Source: Carboxylicivirga litoralis (GTDB lineage Bacteria > Bacteroidota > Bacteroidia > Bacteroidales > Marinilabiliaceae). From it: a DNA stretch of 64,000 nucleotides. The stretch spans positions 1-64,000 of the forward strand of contig NZ_JAFMVC010000007.1 in NCBI RefSeq assembly GCF_025499605.1. Direction: 5' to 3'. The translations under genes were made by a program, and so were the position numbers. Under the pieces are notes generated by a model. It did no database searches. It had not been told where the DNA came from and was given only the letters and a program-made list of their open reading frames with translations. Shown piece after piece: positions 61,357 through 64,000 of this stretch (the stretch's first letter is position 1; every line of letters starts with the position of its first letter).

Positions 61357-62601
61357 TTAGTTAAAACGAATGGCCTTCACAGGAAGAATTCTTGACACAA
61401 GATAAGTAGGTCCCAACATCATGGTCATGGTCACCACTAGCACACCAAGATTTAGCAAAACCAATTCCAACGGAGAAATATGTATTGGCACTGTAGAAAG
61501 ATAGTAGTTAGCCGGATCTAGTTTGATGACCTTCGTGTATTTTTGAATGACACAGATAGCAATTCCAATGACATTACCCCAAATCATTCCCCGACCAATA
61601 ATAAATCCTGATAAATACACGAAAACCTTTCTCAAATTCCAATCTTCAGCACCTAGTGCTTTTAAGATGCCAATCATATTCGTTCGCTCGAGTATAAGGA
61701 TGAGCAAGCCCGATATCATATTAAAACTGGCAACCAAAATAATCAGGAGCAAAATAACATAGACGTTGGTATCAAGAATATCCAGCCAGCCAAATATTTG
61801 CGGTTGCAACTGTTTAATTGTTCGGTTACGGAGCATCGTACCATCGGCCTCTACTTTAGCACTGGTCAGGTAATAAATTTCCTCATTCACCTGCTCCATC
61901 TTATTAAATGATGATACACCAATTTCGTAACCCGATATTTGTGTTTCGTCCCAGTCATTTAGCTTTTGTACATGCCTTAAATCAACAAAAGCAAAACGCT
62001 TATCGTACTCAGGAAAATGCGAATTATAAATGCCAACAATATCAAAACGTCGTGCCAACGCCCTGTCTTGAATAAAGTACATGCGTATTTTATCGCCTAC
62101 TTTAAAATCGAGCATTCGAGCAATATCTTCTGAAACTAAAATCTCATTGGATCGAACAGAATCATTAAAAGACGGTAATCTTCCTTCTACTAAAATAGAC
62201 TTTATAAAGTCCCAGTTGTAAGATTGATCAACCCCCTTGAGTACAACCCCCTGAATTGCCTCATCGGCTTTGATAATACCCGGCTTAGTAGCAAAACGCT
62301 GAATATAACTAACACCTTCAACAGCCATTACTTCAGCTTCTAAACCTTTATCGATGGATATGGGATTAGTTTCAGGCGAATAGTTATAGTCGTAACTCAT
62401 GATTTGAATGTGAGATGCAAAGCCACTTATTTTCTCACGAATCTCGCCTTTAAACCCAAAGCCAACTGCTATTGAAACAATCATCACTATAACACCTAAG
62501 ATAATACCCAATGTGGCCACCTTAATAACTGGACCGGCCAGTTTCTTTCCAACTAAGCCTCCTGAGGCAATTTTACGCGCTATAAAAAGTTCAATATTCA
62601 A
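61357..62601 (-). CDS. FtsX/LolC-type ABC transporter permease
   Basis: Inner-membrane protein of 414 residues with the MacB/FtsX arrangement: one helix near the N-terminus (about 25-50), a large periplasmic domain (about 50-270, HIQIMSYDYNYSPETNPIS), then three helices (about 285-310, 335-355, 375-400). This is the LolC/LolE layout of the lipoprotein-releasing transporter, and family members in Bacteroidota are annotated in the same way. No ATPase gene is next to it. A TAACTTTG box (minus strand, 62625-62618) lies just before the start codon. Confidence 0.85.
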   Translation of the reverse strand: MNIELFIARKIASGGLVGKKLAGPVIKVATLGIILGVIVMIVSIAVGFGFKGEIREKISGFASHIQIMSYDYNYSPETNPISIDKGLEAEVMAVEGVSYIQRFATKPGIIKADEAIQGVVLKGVDQSYNWDFIKSILVEGRLPSFNDSVRSNEILVSEDIARMLDFKVGDKIRMYFIQDRALARRFDIVGIYNSHFPEYDKRFAFVDLRHVQKLNDWDETQISGYEIGVSSFNKMEQVNEEIYYLTSAKVEADGTMLRNRTIKQLQPQIFGWLDILDTNVYVILLLIILVASFNMISGLLILILERTNMIGILKALGAEDWNLRKVFVYLSGFIIGRGMIWGNVIGIAICVIQKYTKVIKLDPANYYLSTVPIHISPLELVLLNLGVLVVTMTMMLGPTYLVSRILPVKAIRFN

Positions 62602-62732
62602 TGTGCTCGGTTTTGTACAAAGTTAGAAAAAGCGATGATAATTTAGGTTCTTTGCAAAACAAAGCCGGAGTGTGACTATCAAATTAATCAATAGTCGCAC
62701 CCCGGCTATATTTTTTTTTAAACGTCAGCTTC

Positions 62733-63932
62733 TTAAAGCGTACGTCCAGGATAGGCTTTCAATGCCGCTTCTAATGTCTCAAGCGCATTGCCTAAATCTT
62801 CTTTATTCAACACATAAGCAATTCGCACTTCGTCTTTCCCTGCACCTGGCGTGCTGTAGAAACCTGAAGCCGGTGCCATCATCACAGTTTGTCCTTTGTA
62901 CTCAAATTCACTTAAAATCCACTGGCAAAATTTATCAGAATCATCAATAGGTAATTTAGCAACCGTATAGAACGCTCCTTTGGGTGTTGGCGTATAAACT
63001 CCTTCAATCTTATTCAAACCTTCAACTAAGAAATTGCGACGAGCAATATATTCAGCATATACTTCGTCGAAGTATTCTTTAGGCGTATCCAGAGATGCCT
63101 CAGCTGCAATCTGACCAAAACCAGGAGGGCTCAAACGCGCCTGACCAAATTTAAGCGCCGTTTCTAAAATAGATTTATTTTTAGTTACCAATGCGCCAAT
63201 ACGCACCCCACACTCACTGTAACGCTTCGATACCGAATCAAACATCACCACATTGTTTTCAATACCTTTTAGGTGCATGGCTGAAATGTGCTGCTCACCA
63301 TCGTAACAGAACTCACGATATACCTCATCTGAAAATAGATACAAATCGTGCTTCAACACAATTTGCTTCAACTGATCCATTTCCTCTTGCGAGTATAAAT
63401 AACCTGTTGGGTTGTTGGGATTACAGATGACAATGGCCTTTGTATTTGGCGTAATCATTTTCTCAAACTCTTCAATAGCCGGCAATGCAAAACCATCTTC
63501 AATGCTTGAACGAATTGGCTTTACTTCAACACCTGCTGATACAGCAAATCCATTGTAGTTAGCATAGAACGGCTCGGGAATAATAACCTCATCACCAGGA
63601 TTCAAACATGTTAAAAACGCAAAGGTGATAGCTTCAGAACCTCCGGCAGTGACTAAAATCTCATTCTCATCAACATTAATATCAATGCTTTGATACATTT
63701 TAGCCAACTTCTGACGATAACTTACAATACCTGCCGAATGGCTGTATTCAACCACCTTCAGGTCAATGTTACGAATAGCGTCAAGCGCTACTTCCGGCGT
63801 TTTAATATCGGGCTGTCCAATATTCAAATGGAATACTTTTGTTCCCTTTGCTTTTGCCGCCTCGGCAAATGGCACCAGCTTACGAATTGGAGATGCCGGC
63901 ATCTGTTGTCCTCTATCAGAAATATTAGGCAT
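62733..63932 (-). CDS. PLP-dependent aminotransferase (aspartate/aromatic type)
   Basis: Class I aminotransferase of 399 residues. NPNNPTG at 171-177, Asp202 (SDEVYREF), the PLP lysine K236 in SVSKRYSECGVRIG and the substrate-carboxylate-binding R244 are all present. Gene family members act on aspartate, aromatic amino acids or similar. The exact substrate is not determined by the sequence. It is separated from the permease gene by about 130 nt; a TAAATTTG -7 box (minus strand, 63983-63976) lies upstream of the start. Confidence 0.92.
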   Translation of the reverse strand: MPNISDRGQQMPASPIRKLVPFAEAAKAKGTKVFHLNIGQPDIKTPEVALDAIRNIDLKVVEYSHSAGIVSYRQKLAKMYQSIDINVDENEILVTAGGSEAITFAFLTCLNPGDEVIIPEPFYANYNGFAVSAGVEVKPIRSSIEDGFALPAIEEFEKMITPNTKAIVICNPNNPTGYLYSQEEMDQLKQIVLKHDLYLFSDEVYREFCYDGEQHISAMHLKGIENNVVMFDSVSKRYSECGVRIGALVTKNKSILETALKFGQARLSPPGFGQIAAEASLDTPKEYFDEVYAEYIARRNFLVEGLNKIEGVYTPTPKGAFYTVAKLPIDDSDKFCQWILSEFEYKGQTVMMAPASGFYSTPGAGKDEVRIAYVLNKEDLGNALETLEAALKAYPGRTL

Positions 63933-64000
63933 TGTATTACTTTTTAAAGCGTTTCAACATGTTATAATATCATCGCAAATTTAGATTATAAATCGATATA

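Noticed and set aside
1-64000. tRNA, rRNA, CRISPR and transposase genes
   Set aside because: No cloverleaf-like sequence, no regularly spaced repeat-spacer array and no transposase frame was recognised by eye.

Overview
The window looks like a chromosome segment of a Bacteroidota bacterium, most likely of the Marinilabiliales type. The evidence is an AT-rich sequence, a short RpoD-like primary sigma factor, Rho with a long disordered insertion, a DUF3078 protein, lipoproteins with an acidic stretch after the lipobox, a large protein with a type IX-like sorting tail, a FecR/ECF signalling pair, and promoters of the Bacteroidota form TTTG-N18-20-TAnnTTTG. No rRNA, tRNA, CRISPR array or full-length transposase gene was seen.

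Layout. 1-7.7 kb: MFS transporter, DUF3078 protein, tryptophanase behind a long structured leader, MATE transporter, and a MerR regulator with a B12-binding domain. 8-13 kb: a three-domain fasciclin lipoprotein, then yicC-gmk-nadD with a MITE-like element at the yicC stop codon, then a secreted endonuclease/phosphatase-fold lipoprotein. 13.3-17.8 kb: carboxynorspermidine/carboxyspermidine dehydrogenase, asparagine synthetase and the matching decarboxylase NspC. 17.8-23.3 kb: a DUF4136 lipoprotein, a Tyr/Trp- and Arg-Pro-rich secreted protein, an SDR, RlmD and a QueF-fold protein that lacks the QueF catalytic cysteine. 23.3-33 kb: a T9SS-type Ig-repeat protein with a small partner, a methyltransferase, Rpe, RpoD, Rho and a DJ-1 protein.

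33-43 kb: a periplasmic-propeller histidine kinase, an outer-membrane barrel protein, then a one-direction module of ECF sigma factor, FecR anti-sigma, an STN/carboxypeptidase-regulatory-domain protein without a TonB barrel, an ABC ATPase, a membrane protein and a thioredoxin-like protein. 43-49 kb: an S9 serine peptidase, an M24 Xaa-Pro peptidase, an ornithine-cyclodeaminase-family protein that looks like a pyrroline-2-carboxylate reductase, and a proline-racemase-family protein with the Cys/Thr pair of trans-3-hydroxy-L-proline dehydratases. Together these suggest a route from collagen-like proline/hydroxyproline peptides to L-proline. 49-64 kb: a BNR-repeat lipoprotein, two tandem FKBP isomerases, a GH20 hexosaminidase, era and der, a large porin, an MltF-like transglycosylase, a NUDIX hydrolase, a LolC/FtsX-type permease and an aspartate-type aminotransferase.

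The most interesting points are the hydroxyproline/proline-peptide operon, the cysteine-less QueF-fold protein, the ECF-to-ABC/thioredoxin envelope module, the tnaA leader with an upstream ORF, and several palindromic or MITE-like elements between genes. Functions are inferred from sequence motifs read by eye; no database search was run.
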